Assembly (NCBI GenBank): GCA_041920505.1
Contig: JBHGXV010000021.1
Coordinates: 62,001-126,000, forward strand
From: JBHGXV01 sp041920505
GTDB lineage: Bacteria; Bacillota; Bacilli; Brevibacillales; Brevibacillaceae
Direction of reading: 5' to 3'
DNA: 64,000 nt
Shown here: piece by piece, positions 9,339 to 17,330 of the stretch
Layout of the letters: each line of letters opens with the position of its first letter
How positions within the stretch are numbered: position 1 is the first letter of the stretch
Made by a program: the position numbers and the translations under genes
The notes under the pieces: model-generated
What the model was told of the DNA's origin: nothing
Database searches by the model: none
The model's input: only the letters and a program-made list of their open reading frames with translations

Positions 9339-10028
9339 CTAACGAACCGTGAGGCGTTCAATCCGCTTCTCGAATTTGGGCGCCTGGATTAGGCGTTGCA
9401 CGTAAATGCTGGGGGTGTGGATATGATCCGGGTCCAGTTCGCCGACTTCGACGATCTCTTCCACCTCGACGATGGTGATCTTGCCGGCGGCCGCCATCAT
9501 CGGGTTGAAGTTTTGCGCCGTTTTGCGGTAGACGAGATTTCCCATTTTGTCCGCTTTCCACGCCTTGATCAGGGCGAAGTCGCCAGTGATCGCCGTCTCC
9601 AGCAGGTATTCCTTGCCGTTGAAGACACGCGTTTCGCGTCCCTCGGCGATCGGCGTGCCGACACCGGCCGGGGTGTAGAAGGCGGGAATGCCCGCGCCGC
9701 CCGCGCGAATCCGCTCCGCCAGCGTTCCTTGCGGGTTCAGCTCCACTTCCAGTTCCCCGGAGAGGAATTGCCGTTCAAACTCCTTGTTTTCCCCCACGTA
9801 GGAAGAAACCATCTTTTTGATCTGTTTTTCCCTTAGCAACAGTCCCAGTCCCCAATCGTCGACGCCGCAGTTGTTGGAGACGACGGTCAGGTTTTTTACG
9901 CCCTTGTCCCGCAACGCGAGAATCAGGTTTTCGGGAATCCCGACGAGACCGAAGCCTCCCACCAACAAGGTGGCACCGTCATGGATGTCTGCAACGATGT
10001 CCGCATAAGAGGTGTAAATTTTGGCCAT
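9339..10028 (-). CDS. scoA: CoA-transferase subunit A (succinyl-CoA:3-ketoacid type)
   Basis: This is the alpha subunit of the class I CoA-transferase whose beta subunit is at 8446-9102. The 229-aa product carries the glycine-rich CoA-binding segment GATLLVGGFGLVGIPENLI near residues 16-35 and the typical NCGVDDWGLGLLL motif. The ATG at 10028 is supported by GGGAG nine bases upstream; an in-frame ATG at 10067 lacks one. Together the two subunits would allow use of acetoacetate or other 3-oxoacids, consistent with the fatty-acid oxidation operon elsewhere in the window. Confidence 0.92.
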   Translation of the reverse strand: MAKIYTSYADIVADIHDGATLLVGGFGLVGIPENLILALRDKGVKNLTVVSNNCGVDDWGLGLLLREKQIKKMVSSYVGENKEFERQFLSGELEVELNPQGTLAERIRAGGAGIPAFYTPAGVGTPIAEGRETRVFNGKEYLLETAITGDFALIKAWKADKMGNLVYRKTAQNFNPMMAAAGKITIVEVEEIVEVGELDPDHIHTPSIYVQRLIQAPKFEKRIERLTVR

Positions 10029-10182
10029 GAAGTTCACTCCCGCGTAAAATTTTAAAAAATCCCACATTTTTGCCGACAGAATGAAAACGCTGTCATCCCA
10101 ATAATTTCATTGTAACAAAGGTTGTGAAAAGGGAAAAGAGAGACAGCTTGCAAAGCCCCTGTCGGTTTCACTTCTATTGTAC

Positions 10183-10250
10183 AGTAAGCGGTTACAAATC
10201 AGAAAAGACAGCTTAAACGCTTACAAATACTTATATATGCTTATGAACAC
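10183..10250 (+). promoter_or_regulatory. Predicted operator region of the DeoR-family regulator
   Basis: Upstream of the DeoR gene, CTTA starts three motifs at 10220, 10230 and 10240, exactly 10 bp (one helical turn) apart, just before the -35 box at 10251. Two cre-like sequences also occur. AGTAAGCGGTTACA at 10183-10196 matches the CcpA consensus at 13 of 14 positions. A second, poorer one lies at 10212-10225 on the opposite strand. Phased direct repeats are typical for DeoR-family binding; the assignment is inference. Confidence 0.5.
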
Positions 10251-10280
10251 TTGCGCGATTAAGCGGCATCTCGATAGAAT
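10251..10280 (+). promoter_or_regulatory. Promoter of the deoR-type gene
   Basis: TTGCGC at 10251-10256 and TAGAAT at 10275-10280 are 18 bases apart, about 30 bases before the start codon. Confidence 0.55.
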
Positions 10281-10310
10281 AGAGGAAAGCCACGAGGAGG
10301 AAACAGCCCG

Positions 10311-11102
10311 ATGTACCAGGAGGAGCGGTTGCTTGCGATTTTGTCGCATCTCAGGCTGCACAGGCGAATCAGCGTGCAGGAAATTTGCGACCGGTTCGGC
10401 GTCTCGCGCGACACGGCGAGGCGGGACATGGTGAAACTGGAGGAAAAGGGGGCGATTGTCCGCACGCGCGGGGGAGCGATCCTGCCGACGCTGAGCAAGG
10501 AAATCTTCAGTTACGAGGAGCGGCTGCGTTCGGAACCGCAGGGCAAGCGGGCGATTGGCCGGATGGCCGCTTCGCTCATCAAGGACGGAGACTACGTGAT
10601 TTTCGACGCGTCCACCACCGTGCAGTACGCCGCCGAGGAGATGAGGTCGCAGGACAACGTGGTGGTGACCAATTCGATTGACATCGCCGGAATTCTCGCC
10701 GGGCGGGAGCGGATCAGCATCACCCTCTTGGGCGGCATGCTGAACAATCGGCACCGGCATGTCTACGGCACGAAGACCGTGGAGATGCTGGCCGACTACC
10801 AGGTGGACAAACTGTTTCTCGGCGCCTGCGGGATCACGGCGGACGGATTGTCCAATCCGTATGAGGAAGACGGGTACGTAAAGCGGGAGATGATCAGGCG
10901 GGCCGACCAGGTGATTTTGCTGGCCGACCATACCAAATTCGGCAGGAAGCTGTTTCACCGCGTCTCCGGGCTGGAGGAGATCGACATCATCATCACCGAT
11001 CGGGAGCCGTCGGGAGAGATCGCGGAACATTTGCGCAACCATCAGATTGAGGTGCTGGTTGTGTCAGGAGGGGACGTACATGATCAAGCTGATAGTGAGT
11101 GA
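10311..11102 (+). CDS. DeoR/GlpR-family transcriptional regulator
   Basis: The 263-aa product has an N-terminal DeoR-type helix-turn-helix (residues 5-57, with EICDRFGVSRDTARRDMVKL). A C-terminal sugar-phosphate sensing domain related to ribose-5-phosphate isomerase includes GACGITADGLSNPYEED. Family members repress sugar or polyol catabolic genes and respond to phosphorylated intermediates. The ATG has GAGGAGG upstream. It overlaps the next gene, a HAD phosphatase, by 23 bases, so the pair is co-translated. The regulator probably controls itself and the phosphatase; the effector could be a sugar phosphate that the neighbour hydrolyses. Confidence 0.9.
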   Translation: MYQEERLLAILSHLRLHRRISVQEICDRFGVSRDTARRDMVKLEEKGAIVRTRGGAILPTLSKEIFSYEERLRSEPQGKRAIGRMAASLIKDGDYVIFDASTTVQYAAEEMRSQDNVVVTNSIDIAGILAGRERISITLLGGMLNNRHRHVYGTKTVEMLADYQVDKLFLGACGITADGLSNPYEEDGYVKREMIRRADQVILLADHTKFGRKLFHRVSGLEEIDIIITDREPSGEIAEHLRNHQIEVLVVSGGDVHDQADSE

Positions 11103-11886
11103 CCTGGACGGCACGTTGTTGAATCATGCGAAACGGGTGGAAAAGACGGATCGAGCGGCCCTGGCGCAGGCGGAAAAGGCAGGGATCGCGATCTGCCTGG
11201 CTTCCGGGCGGATGGATCGCGAACTGCAACTGGTGATGGAAGAGGCGGGCGGCTGCTACCACCGCATCAGCCAAAACGGCGCCTACGTCTACACCAGGGA
11301 CGCCAAACTGCTGGCGGCGAAAAGCTTCGAGCCCGGGGTGGCCCGCGAACTGTACCGGATGGCGCAGCCCTACGATCTGGTCGGGTTGATCTGTGTCGGT
11401 CAGACGATCTACATTCCGCGCCGGACGGAAGCGTCAGCGCGGATCGAAGCCAGGATGTTCGAGCCGTTTTGCGAGCGAGCGGACATCGTCGACGCGATCG
11501 GGCCCGGGCTTGTTCCCTGCAAACTCAGTTTTTTTGGCGAGATGGCACGCCTGACAAGGATGCAGGCGGAGATGAACGCCCGTTTTTCCGGCCGCATCGA
11601 CACCTATGTCTCGGACGTGGATTGCCTGGACGTGATGCCGTCGGCCGTTTCCAAAGGGGCGGGCCTGGAGGTGTTGATCGCCGAGTTGGGCATCCGTCCG
11701 GAAGAAGTGGCCTGCGTCGGCGACTCGTTCAACGACGTCTCCATGTTCGCGCTGACGCCGCACAGTTTCGCGATGGCCCACAGCCATCCCGACGTGAAAC
11801 GGGCCGCCGCCCGCGTGGTCCGTTCGGTGGCGGAGGCGGTTGACTGGGTCCTGGCGCACAATCAGACGGTGACGGCGCGGCAGTGA
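11080..11886 (+). CDS. Cof-type HAD-superfamily sugar phosphatase
   Basis: The 268-aa product begins with HAD motif I DLDGTLL (residues 7-13) and ends with motif IV GDSFNDVSMF near residue 214. Between them is the C2-type cap region of the Cof/YidA subfamily. Members dephosphorylate sugar phosphates, FMN or pyridoxal phosphate in the cytosol. AGGAGGGG just upstream of 11080 selects this start, which lies inside the deoR gene. A hairpin terminator follows the stop. Substrate is not predictable from sequence; the regulator neighbour favours a sugar phosphate. Confidence 0.88.
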   Translation: MIKLIVSDLDGTLLNHAKRVEKTDRAALAQAEKAGIAICLASGRMDRELQLVMEEAGGCYHRISQNGAYVYTRDAKLLAAKSFEPGVARELYRMAQPYDLVGLICVGQTIYIPRRTEASARIEARMFEPFCERADIVDAIGPGLVPCKLSFFGEMARLTRMQAEMNARFSGRIDTYVSDVDCLDVMPSAVSKGAGLEVLIAELGIRPEEVACVGDSFNDVSMFALTPHSFAMAHSHPDVKRAAARVVRSVAEAVDWVLAHNQTVTARQ

Positions 11887-11893
11887 ACATGCC

Positions 11894-11916
11894 GACGGGG
11901 CATGCCGTCATTTTTT
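11894..11916 (+). terminator. Terminator after the HAD phosphatase gene
   Basis: GACGG pairs with CCGTC around GGCATG, followed by ATTTTTT. The T run directly abuts the ribosome site of the next gene. Confidence 0.75.
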
Positions 11917-11929
11917 GGAGGGACGTATG

Positions 11930-12433
11930 ATGTCAGCGAAGAGATGGCTTCCAGTTGTTTTGTTATGCCTGTTGCTCGGAGGGCTGTACTACTCGTCTTC
12001 ACAGCCCTATGAGAAACAGGATATGCGGCAGGTGATCAACCGATATCTGGGATCGCACTGGGTTTTTGAACGGTTCCAAAATGTGTCGTTCACCTACGGC
12101 GGCAAGGAAATCAGCGTTGCCCGGAACGGGGCGGCGGGGTTCGTGGAATTTTTTGTTCGCAAAGCTGTGCACTTCGTCACTTTTGTCTTGCTCACTTGTC
12201 TGTTATACTGGATTATCGGTACCTGTTTCACTCATCAGGTCTCATTGCCGTGGAGCGGATTGATCGCCGTAGTGGCTGCGATTCTGGACGAGTGGCATCA
12301 ATCGTTTACGCCGCATCGCACGCCGCTCATTGCGGATGTACTACTCGACACGAGCGGGGTGATGACAGCCCTTTTGGGAATTGTCCTGGTGCGGATGATG
12401 GTTCGGGGAAAACGCAAACGCCGCAGAATGTAA
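11930..12433 (+). CDS. VanZ-family membrane protein
   Basis: The 167-aa product has about four hydrophobic segments. It carries the VanZ-like signature (FVRKAVHFVTF, then ILDEWHQSFTPHRTPLIADVLLDTSG near residues 120-145). VanZ proteins are integral membrane proteins; the founding member gives low-level teicoplanin resistance, while most homologues are of unknown function. Two adjacent ATGs exist at 11927 and 11930. The second is chosen because it is seven bases from GGAGGG. Nothing in the neighbourhood suggests a glycopeptide resistance cluster. Confidence 0.85.
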   Translation: MSAKRWLPVVLLCLLLGGLYYSSSQPYEKQDMRQVINRYLGSHWVFERFQNVSFTYGGKEISVARNGAAGFVEFFVRKAVHFVTFVLLTCLLYWIIGTCFTHQVSLPWSGLIAVVAAILDEWHQSFTPHRTPLIADVLLDTSGVMTALLGIVLVRMMVRGKRKRRRM

Positions 12434-12458
12434 CACATCGATCACACATGTAACCGAT

Positions 12459-12487
12459 TTGTAGTTATCTTCGTGATAAAATATTCT
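12459..12487 (+). promoter_or_regulatory. Possible promoter of the pduL-ackA fusion gene
   Basis: TTGTAG at 12459-12464 and TATTCT at 12482-12487 are 17 bases apart. The match is only moderate. Confidence 0.35.
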
Positions 12488-12536
12488 TTGATCACCAATC
12501 CTAACGACAAGTATGCAAGAGAAGGGAACGTTTCGC

Positions 12537-14279
12537 ATGAAGGTACCAGTGGGGATTTCCAATCGTCACATTCACCTGTCCAAAGAACACCTGGAGCAAC
12601 TCTTCGGGGAAGGATATGTGTTGCATAAACAAAAAGATTTGAAGCAGGTCGGCCAGTTCGCGGCGGAGGAAACCGTCACCCTGGTCGGGCCGAAAGGAAA
12701 AATCAGCAACGTGCGGATTCTCGGTCCGCTGCGCAAGCAGACACAGGTAGAAGTTTCCCGCACCGACAGCTACCTGCTCGGCATCGATCCGCCGATCCGC
12801 GATTCCGGCGATCTCGAAGGCAGCGCCGGAATCACCATACAGGGACCGCGCGGACAAGTGACGATTGACGAGGGCGTGATTCTCGCATTCCGTCATATCC
12901 ATTTTTCGCCGGAGGACGCGGAGCGTTTCGGCGTGCGCGACAAGCAACTGGTCTCGGTCGTGGTGGAGGGCACGCGTTCGCTGATTCTGGAAAACGTGCT
13001 TTGCCGGGTGCACAAGGACTACCGCCTGGAATTCCATATCGACACGGACGAGGCCAACGCCGCCGGTCTGAAAAACGGCATGGAACTGGAAGTGATCGTG
13101 CCGAAAGAAGAATCGACGACCGAGCGCATCCAGCAGAAACAACTGGTGCTGGTGCTCAACTGCGGCAGCTCTTCGGTGAAGTACAAACTGTATGAGATGC
13201 CGACCAAAAAGCTGTTGCTCTCCGACTACCTGCAAGAAATCAAGCGCGACCAGTACGAAGCCGCGATCAAGTCGGTATTTGACAAGCTGGCCGACTACGA
13301 CATCCAGATCGTCTCCCACCGCGTCGTGCACGGGGGCGAATATTTCAACAAGTCGGTCGTGATCGACGAGGAAGTGAAAGAAAAAATCAGACAACTCTCC
13401 CGCTTCGCGCCGTTGCACAATCCGATCAACTTGCTGGGCATCGAGCTGGCGCAGCGTTTCCGTCCGAACGCCAAACACGTCGCGGTGTTCGACACGGCGT
13501 TCCACCAAACCATGCCGCCGTCTTCGTACATGTACGCGTTGCCGTACGAGTATTACGAGAAGTACGGGATTCGCAAATACGGCTTCCACGGCAGTTCGCA
13601 CCGCTATGTCATGCAGCGTGCGGAACACCTGATGGAGATTCCAAAAGAAAAACTGCGCCTGATCAGTTGCCACATCGGCAGCGGGGTGAGCATCACCGCG
13701 ATCCGCAACGGCGAATCGCTCGACACCTCCATGGGGATGACGCCGCTTGCCGGTTTGACGATGGGGACGCGCAGCGGGAACATCGACCCGGGGATCATTC
13801 CGTACATCGAGGAGATCGAGGGGACGGACACCGCCGGAGCGATGGACATTTTGAACAAGAAGAGCGGTCTGTTGGGCGTCTCCGGCGTTTCCAGCGACTT
13901 GCGTGACGTCATGCGCGAGGCCAACAACGGCAACAAACGTTGCCAATTGGCTCTGGAGATGTTTACGACCAAGCTGCACACGTTTATCGGGTTGTACCTG
14001 GCCCGCCTCAACGGGGTGGACGGGATCATCTTTACCGCCGGCATCGGCGAAAACAGCCCCGAAGTTCGCCAGATGGTCTGCGCCGGTCTGGAGTTCGCCG
14101 GAGTGATTCTCGACCAGGAAGCCAACCGCAACATCAAAGGGGAAGGCTTCATCAGCAGTCCGTACTCGCCGGTCAAAGTCATGGTGATTCCGACCAACGA
14201 GGAACTGATCATGGCCACAGACGCGTACCAGTTGTATCTGAATTCGCCTGAACCGGAACCCGTTTCCGTCGCGCAGTAA
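12537..14279 (+). CDS. Fused PduL-type phosphotransacylase and acetate kinase
   Basis: This 580-aa protein joins two successive enzymes of the Pta-Ack pathway. Residues 1 to about 200 are a PduL-type phosphate acyltransferase, with the paired histidine motifs NRHIHLS (His11, His13) and FRHIHFSPEDA (His120, His122) that bind metal in PduL. Residues from about 205 form a complete acetate kinase: VLNCGSSSVKYKLYE, SHRVVHGG, FDTAFHQTMP, YGFHGSSHRYV, MGTRSGNIDPG with the catalytic Arg, and FTAGIGENS. The usual phosphate loop reads HIGSGVS where most acetate kinases have HLGNGAS. One continuous frame, with no stop or internal ribosome site seen, supports a true fusion. The start at 12537 has AGAAGGG ten bases upstream. 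Predicted reaction: acetyl-CoA plus Pi plus ADP to acetate, ATP and CoA (or propionyl equivalents). Confidence 0.92.
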   Translation: MKVPVGISNRHIHLSKEHLEQLFGEGYVLHKQKDLKQVGQFAAEETVTLVGPKGKISNVRILGPLRKQTQVEVSRTDSYLLGIDPPIRDSGDLEGSAGITIQGPRGQVTIDEGVILAFRHIHFSPEDAERFGVRDKQLVSVVVEGTRSLILENVLCRVHKDYRLEFHIDTDEANAAGLKNGMELEVIVPKEESTTERIQQKQLVLVLNCGSSSVKYKLYEMPTKKLLLSDYLQEIKRDQYEAAIKSVFDKLADYDIQIVSHRVVHGGEYFNKSVVIDEEVKEKIRQLSRFAPLHNPINLLGIELAQRFRPNAKHVAVFDTAFHQTMPPSSYMYALPYEYYEKYGIRKYGFHGSSHRYVMQRAEHLMEIPKEKLRLISCHIGSGVSITAIRNGESLDTSMGMTPLAGLTMGTRSGNIDPGIIPYIEEIEGTDTAGAMDILNKKSGLLGVSGVSSDLRDVMREANNGNKRCQLALEMFTTKLHTFIGLYLARLNGVDGIIFTAGIGENSPEVRQMVCAGLEFAGVILDQEANRNIKGEGFISSPYSPVKVMVIPTNEELIMATDAYQLYLNSPEPEPVSVAQ

Positions 14280-14387
14280 GATTAGGCTTTTAGAGACGGG
14301 TCGCGTTTGGTATACTACTTACGAAACGAGCCTGCTTGGATGGGGTTCTCGACACTTTGGTGACAGGATAAAAGGAGTGCAAACTTG

Positions 14388-14792
14388 ATGGCAGTAGAAG
14401 TAGGAAGCATCATTGAAGGAAAAGTGACGGCGATCAAACCGTTCGGGATGTTCGTGGCCGTGAACGAAAACGAGCAGGGGCTGGTGCACATCTCGCAAGT
14501 GGCCAACGGTTTCGTGAAAGACATCAACGATCACTTTTCCGTGGGGGACACCGTAAAGGTAAAGGTGCTCTCCGTCGATGATGCGGGCAAAATCTCCCTG
14601 TCGGTTCGCGCGGCTCTGCCGGCGCCGGAAGGGAAAGAAGAGCGTCGCGGCGGCAACCGCGGCACAGATCGTGGGTTTCACAACAAGCGCGAAAGCATCA
14701 ACTCCTTTGAAGAGAAGTTGAAACGATGGTTGAAACACAGCGAAGAGAACCTCGCCACCATCAACAAAAAACAAAACAAGCGCGGTTATTAA
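14388..14792 (+). CDS. S1-domain RNA-binding protein (YugI/CvfD/general stress protein 13 type)
   Basis: The 134-aa product has one N-terminal S1 RNA-binding domain (residues 3-75; GSIIEGKVTAIKPFGMFV, then GLVHISQVANGFVKDI). It ends in a basic tail rich in Lys, Arg and Asn. This is the architecture of Bacilli YugI/CvfD proteins, which associate with the 30S ribosome and influence translation. AAAGGAG precedes both a TTG at 14385 and the ATG at 14388; the ATG is chosen. TATACT at 14311-14316 may be its -10 box. Confidence 0.88.
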   Translation: MAVEVGSIIEGKVTAIKPFGMFVAVNENEQGLVHISQVANGFVKDINDHFSVGDTVKVKVLSVDDAGKISLSVRAALPAPEGKEERRGGNRGTDRGFHNKRESINSFEEKLKRWLKHSEENLATINKKQNKRGY

Positions 14793-14902
14793 ACCGGCTG
14801 TGATATCCGGACAGACCAGGGGAGCGGACGTCGCTCCTCTTCTGTTTCCGCAAAAAGCCGACAGATTTTCGTGGCGATCAGAACATGCGGGAGGTGAAAG
14901 AG

Positions 14903-15697
14903 ATGGCCGTCATGCAAGAGCTCGAAACCCGGTTGATGGAGGTATGCCCCGAGGCGTCGCCCCAGCCGGGAGTGTCGCTGTGGACCGTCACGTACATGAG
15001 CCAGGGATTGCGGGTGAAAGCCGCGCTGGCCGTGCCGGACGGAGAGGGGCCGTTTCCCGCTTTGCTCTACTGCCGGGGCGGGATCAAAAACGTCGGCCGG
15101 GTCCGGCCGGAGCGGATTTGCCAGTTGGCGTCGTTCGGTTATGTGGTGCTCGCTCCCCACTATCGCGGCAACGAGGGAGGCGAGGGGCGTGACGAGTTCG
15201 GCGGGGCGGATCGGCACGACGTGTACGCCGCGCACGCGCTTTTGCGGGAGATGCCGTTTGTGCTTGCGGATCGGATCAGTCTGTACGGGTTTTCCCGAGG
15301 CGGGATGATGGCGCTTTTGGCCGCGATGGAGCGTGACGGGTTTCGGGCGGCGGTGGTGTGGAGCGGCGTCACCGACTTGTTGCTCACCTATGAGGAGCGC
15401 GTCGATCTGCGCAAATTGCTGCGCCGCGTGGTGGGTCATCCGCGAAAACAGCGTGACGCCTATCTCGCACGCTCTCCCTTGTACCGGGCCGCCGAGGTGC
15501 GCTGTCCGGTGCTGATCATCCACGGGACGGACGACCAGAACGTCGGCGTCGAACACGCCCTTCGCCTGGCCGAGGCGCTGGAGTGCCACGGCAAAACGCA
15601 CGAGTTGTGGCTCGTGGAAGGAGCCGGTCATCTGTTCGACTCCCGCCAGATCGAGCAGTATACGCGCCGGATGTTTGACTGGCTCGACCGACTGTAA
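14903..15697 (+). CDS. Alpha/beta hydrolase, prolyl oligopeptidase-like family
   Basis: The 264-aa product has the S9/dienelactone-hydrolase fold pattern. The oxyanion segment is LLYCRGGIKN, the nucleophile is in GFSRGGMMAL (about residue 137), the acid lies in HGTDDQNVG and the histidine in GAGHLFD near the C-terminus. Such enzymes act as cytosolic peptidases or esterases. GGGAGGTG seven bases before 14903 fixes the start. It is a single gene between the S1 protein gene and the tRNA genes; the substrate is unknown. Confidence 0.85.
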   Translation: MAVMQELETRLMEVCPEASPQPGVSLWTVTYMSQGLRVKAALAVPDGEGPFPALLYCRGGIKNVGRVRPERICQLASFGYVVLAPHYRGNEGGEGRDEFGGADRHDVYAAHALLREMPFVLADRISLYGFSRGGMMALLAAMERDGFRAAVVWSGVTDLLLTYEERVDLRKLLRRVVGHPRKQRDAYLARSPLYRAAEVRCPVLIIHGTDDQNVGVEHALRLAEALECHGKTHELWLVEGAGHLFDSRQIEQYTRRMFDWLDRL

Positions 15698-15726
15698 TCT
15701 GGAACGATTTTACAATAAAAAAGGTA

Positions 15727-15755
15727 TTGATTTTGTTTGGGCGACATGATATATT
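15727..15755 (+). promoter_or_regulatory. Promoter of the tRNA-Leu/tRNA-Thr operon
   Basis: TTGATT and TATATT are separated by 17 bases, about 38 bases upstream of the first tRNA. Confidence 0.65.
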
Positions 15756-15792
15756 TAGTTTTGCCGACAGCGGTACAAGCAAAATACCACGA

Positions 15793-15879
15793 GCGGTCGT
15801 GGCGGAATTGGCAGACGCGCTAGATTCAGGTTCTAGTGGTGGCAACACCGTGGAGGTTCAAGTCCTCTCGACCGCACCA
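15793..15879 (+). tRNA. tRNA-Leu (anticodon CAG)
   Basis: The 87-base class II tRNA has acceptor stem GCGGTCG/CGACCGC, discriminator A and encoded CCA. The anticodon stem CTAGA/TCTAG closes the loop TTCAGGT with anticodon CAG. The T arm contains GGTTCAAGTCC. It reads CTG codons. Confidence 0.97.
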
Positions 15880-15882
15880 TAT

Positions 15883-15956
15883 GCCCCTATAGTTAAATGG
15901 TATAACAGATCACTCGTAATGATCAATTCGTGGTTCGATTCCGCGTGGGGGCACCA
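15883..15956 (+). tRNA. tRNA-Thr (anticodon CGT)
   Basis: The 74-base tRNA includes encoded CCA. Acceptor strands are GCCCCTA and TGGGGGC. The anticodon stem GATCA/TGATC encloses CTCGTAA, giving anticodon CGT for ACG codons. It follows the Leu tRNA after three bases. Confidence 0.95.
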
Positions 15957-15974
15957 TCCCAATACATTAACGAT

Positions 15975-16001
15975 ACCCTTGAGTTTGCTCAAGGGTTTTT
16001 T
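15975..16001 (+). terminator. Terminator of the tRNA operon
   Basis: ACCCTTGAG pairs perfectly with CTCAAGGGT around TTTG and is followed by T5. Confidence 0.92.
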
Positions 16002-16176
16002 GCTGTATGCGATCCCTGTTTTGGCGCGGACAATTCGATCGTGACCAACACGCGGCTGAATCGAAATGATGACCAGAGAATCAAGCGTGCAGCAAAAGCG
16101 GATTTCATTTATCATGAAAGAGGTTCGGAAAAACGGAGTAGGTGTATTTTCCTAAATTAGACAAAGAGGAGAAACC

Positions 16177-16896
16177 ATGCACATGACAGAGATGATGATC
16201 GGGCTTGTCAAAATCATACTGGTGAATCTGGTGCTGAGCGGCGACAATGCGATTGTGATCGCGCTGGCTTGTCGCAACCTGGGGCGCGATTTGCAGAAAA
16301 AGGCGGTCTTTTGGGGCAGCTTCGGGGCGATCGGGCTTCGCGTCGTGCTGACGTTTGTGGCGGTCTGGCTGCTGCAAATCCCCTTCGTCGAAACCATTGG
16401 CGGTCTCTTGTTGCTCTGGATTGCGGTCAAATTGCTGGCCGGAGATGACGAGAATGAGGAGATTGACGGCGGCTCAAGCCTGCGGGAAGCGATCAAAACG
16501 ATTATCGTCGCCGATCTGGTGATGAGTCTGGACAATGTGGTCGCGGTGGCGGGAGCGGCAAACGGAAACGTGACGCTGATATTGATCGGGCTTGCGATCA
16601 GCATTCCGTTGATTATCTGGGGGAGCCAACTGCTGATGCGCATCATGCAGCGTTTCCCGATCATTGTCGTGCTGGGAGCGGCGCTGCTCGGCTTTACGGC
16701 GGGCGAGATGATCGCCAAAGACGAGATGGTTGCGTCGTTTGTGGCGGACGTCTGGCCAGGGGTCGGCCATGTGCTTCCGACCGTCTTCGCCGTGCTGGTG
16801 GTCGCCGTCGGCAAGTGGCTCGAACTTCGGCAGCCCCGGCGGACCGAGGCGAAGAGCGATCTGCCCGCGGAGATTCGCGACGATGTCGCATATTAA
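16177..16896 (+). CDS. TerC-family integral membrane protein (YjbE type)
   Basis: The 239-aa product is a TerC/Alx-superfamily membrane protein with about seven hydrophobic segments. Its two conserved acidic motifs are NLVLSGDNAIVIA (residues 15-27) and DLVMSLDNVVAVAG (about 112-125). These likely form a metal path; Bacilli relatives YceF/YkoY/YjbE are linked to manganese export and metalation of secreted proteins. AGAGGAG precedes the start. No yybP-ykoY manganese riboswitch is visible in the short leader. A terminator isolates it from the arsenic operon that follows. Confidence 0.9.
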   Translation: MHMTEMMIGLVKIILVNLVLSGDNAIVIALACRNLGRDLQKKAVFWGSFGAIGLRVVLTFVAVWLLQIPFVETIGGLLLLWIAVKLLAGDDENEEIDGGSSLREAIKTIIVADLVMSLDNVVAVAGAANGNVTLILIGLAISIPLIIWGSQLLMRIMQRFPIIVVLGAALLGFTAGEMIAKDEMVASFVADVWPGVGHVLPTVFAVLVVAVGKWLELRQPRRTEAKSDLPAEIRDDVAY

Positions 16897-16908
16897 CCCA
16901 ATCCCCTC

Positions 16909-16934
16909 AACCCTTGGTTGCAAGGGTTTTTTTC
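16909..16934 (+). terminator. Terminator after the TerC gene
   Basis: AACCCTTG pairs with CAAGGGTT around GTTG and is followed by a T run. Confidence 0.9.
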
Positions 16935-16947
16935 TTTCTCTTTTATA

Positions 16948-16976
16948 TTGAAATAACCATATGGTTATGTTAGCAT
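16948..16976 (+). promoter_or_regulatory. arsR promoter with embedded palindromic operator
   Basis: TTGAAA (16948-16953) and TAGCAT (16971-16976) are 17 bases apart. The spacer is nearly filled by the perfect 16-bp palindrome ATAACCATATGGTTAT (16953-16968). An ArsR dimer bound there would block RNA polymerase. Confidence 0.75.
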
Positions 16977-17000
16977 TTTTCATGAAGGAGGTTTGTATCC

Positions 17001-17330
17001 GTGGAAATAAAGGAACTGGCGGAGATGCTCAAAGCGTTGGGGGATCCCACTCGTCTGAAAATGATCGCCCTGCTGGCGAAACGGGACTGCTGTGTCTGCG
17101 AGCTCGTGCCGCTGTTCGGAATTTCCCAGCCTGCGGTATCACGGCATCTGAGCCGCTTGAAAACAGCGGGATTGGTGACGGAACAGCGAAGGGGACAATG
17201 GGTGTTTTACTCGCTGAACCGAGCGAGGTTGCAAGAGATTGGCGACTCCCTGAATCGCCTGCCCGACCTGGAGACGGAATGGACGCAAGCACTGGAGAAA
17301 GGGGTAGGCGTTTTTTGTGACACAGAATGA
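17001..17330 (+). CDS. arsR: ArsR-family metalloid-responsive repressor
   Basis: The 109-aa winged-helix repressor has the recognition region ISQPAVSRHLSRLKTAGLV at about residues 47-65. Helix alpha-3 has cysteines at 30, 31 and 33 (DCCVCELV), the ELCVCDL-type site that binds As(III) or Sb(III) in classical ArsR. Ligand binding would release the operator at 16953-16968. The GTG start has AAGGAGG nine bases upstream. It overlaps the next gene by 14 bases, giving an arsR-aquaporin-arsC operon. Confidence 0.93.
   Translation: MEIKELAEMLKALGDPTRLKMIALLAKRDCCVCELVPLFGISQPAVSRHLSRLKTAGLVTEQRRGQWVFYSLNRARLQEIGDSLNRLPDLETEWTQALEKGVGVFCDTE

Noticed and set aside
9134..9361. A 75-codon frame across the scoAB spacer
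   Set aside because: It runs through the hairpin repeats, overlaps the end of scoA and has no ribosome site.
16080..16176. Manganese riboswitch (yybP-ykoY) upstream of the TerC gene
   Set aside because: The leader is short and I could not find the conserved core or paired stems.
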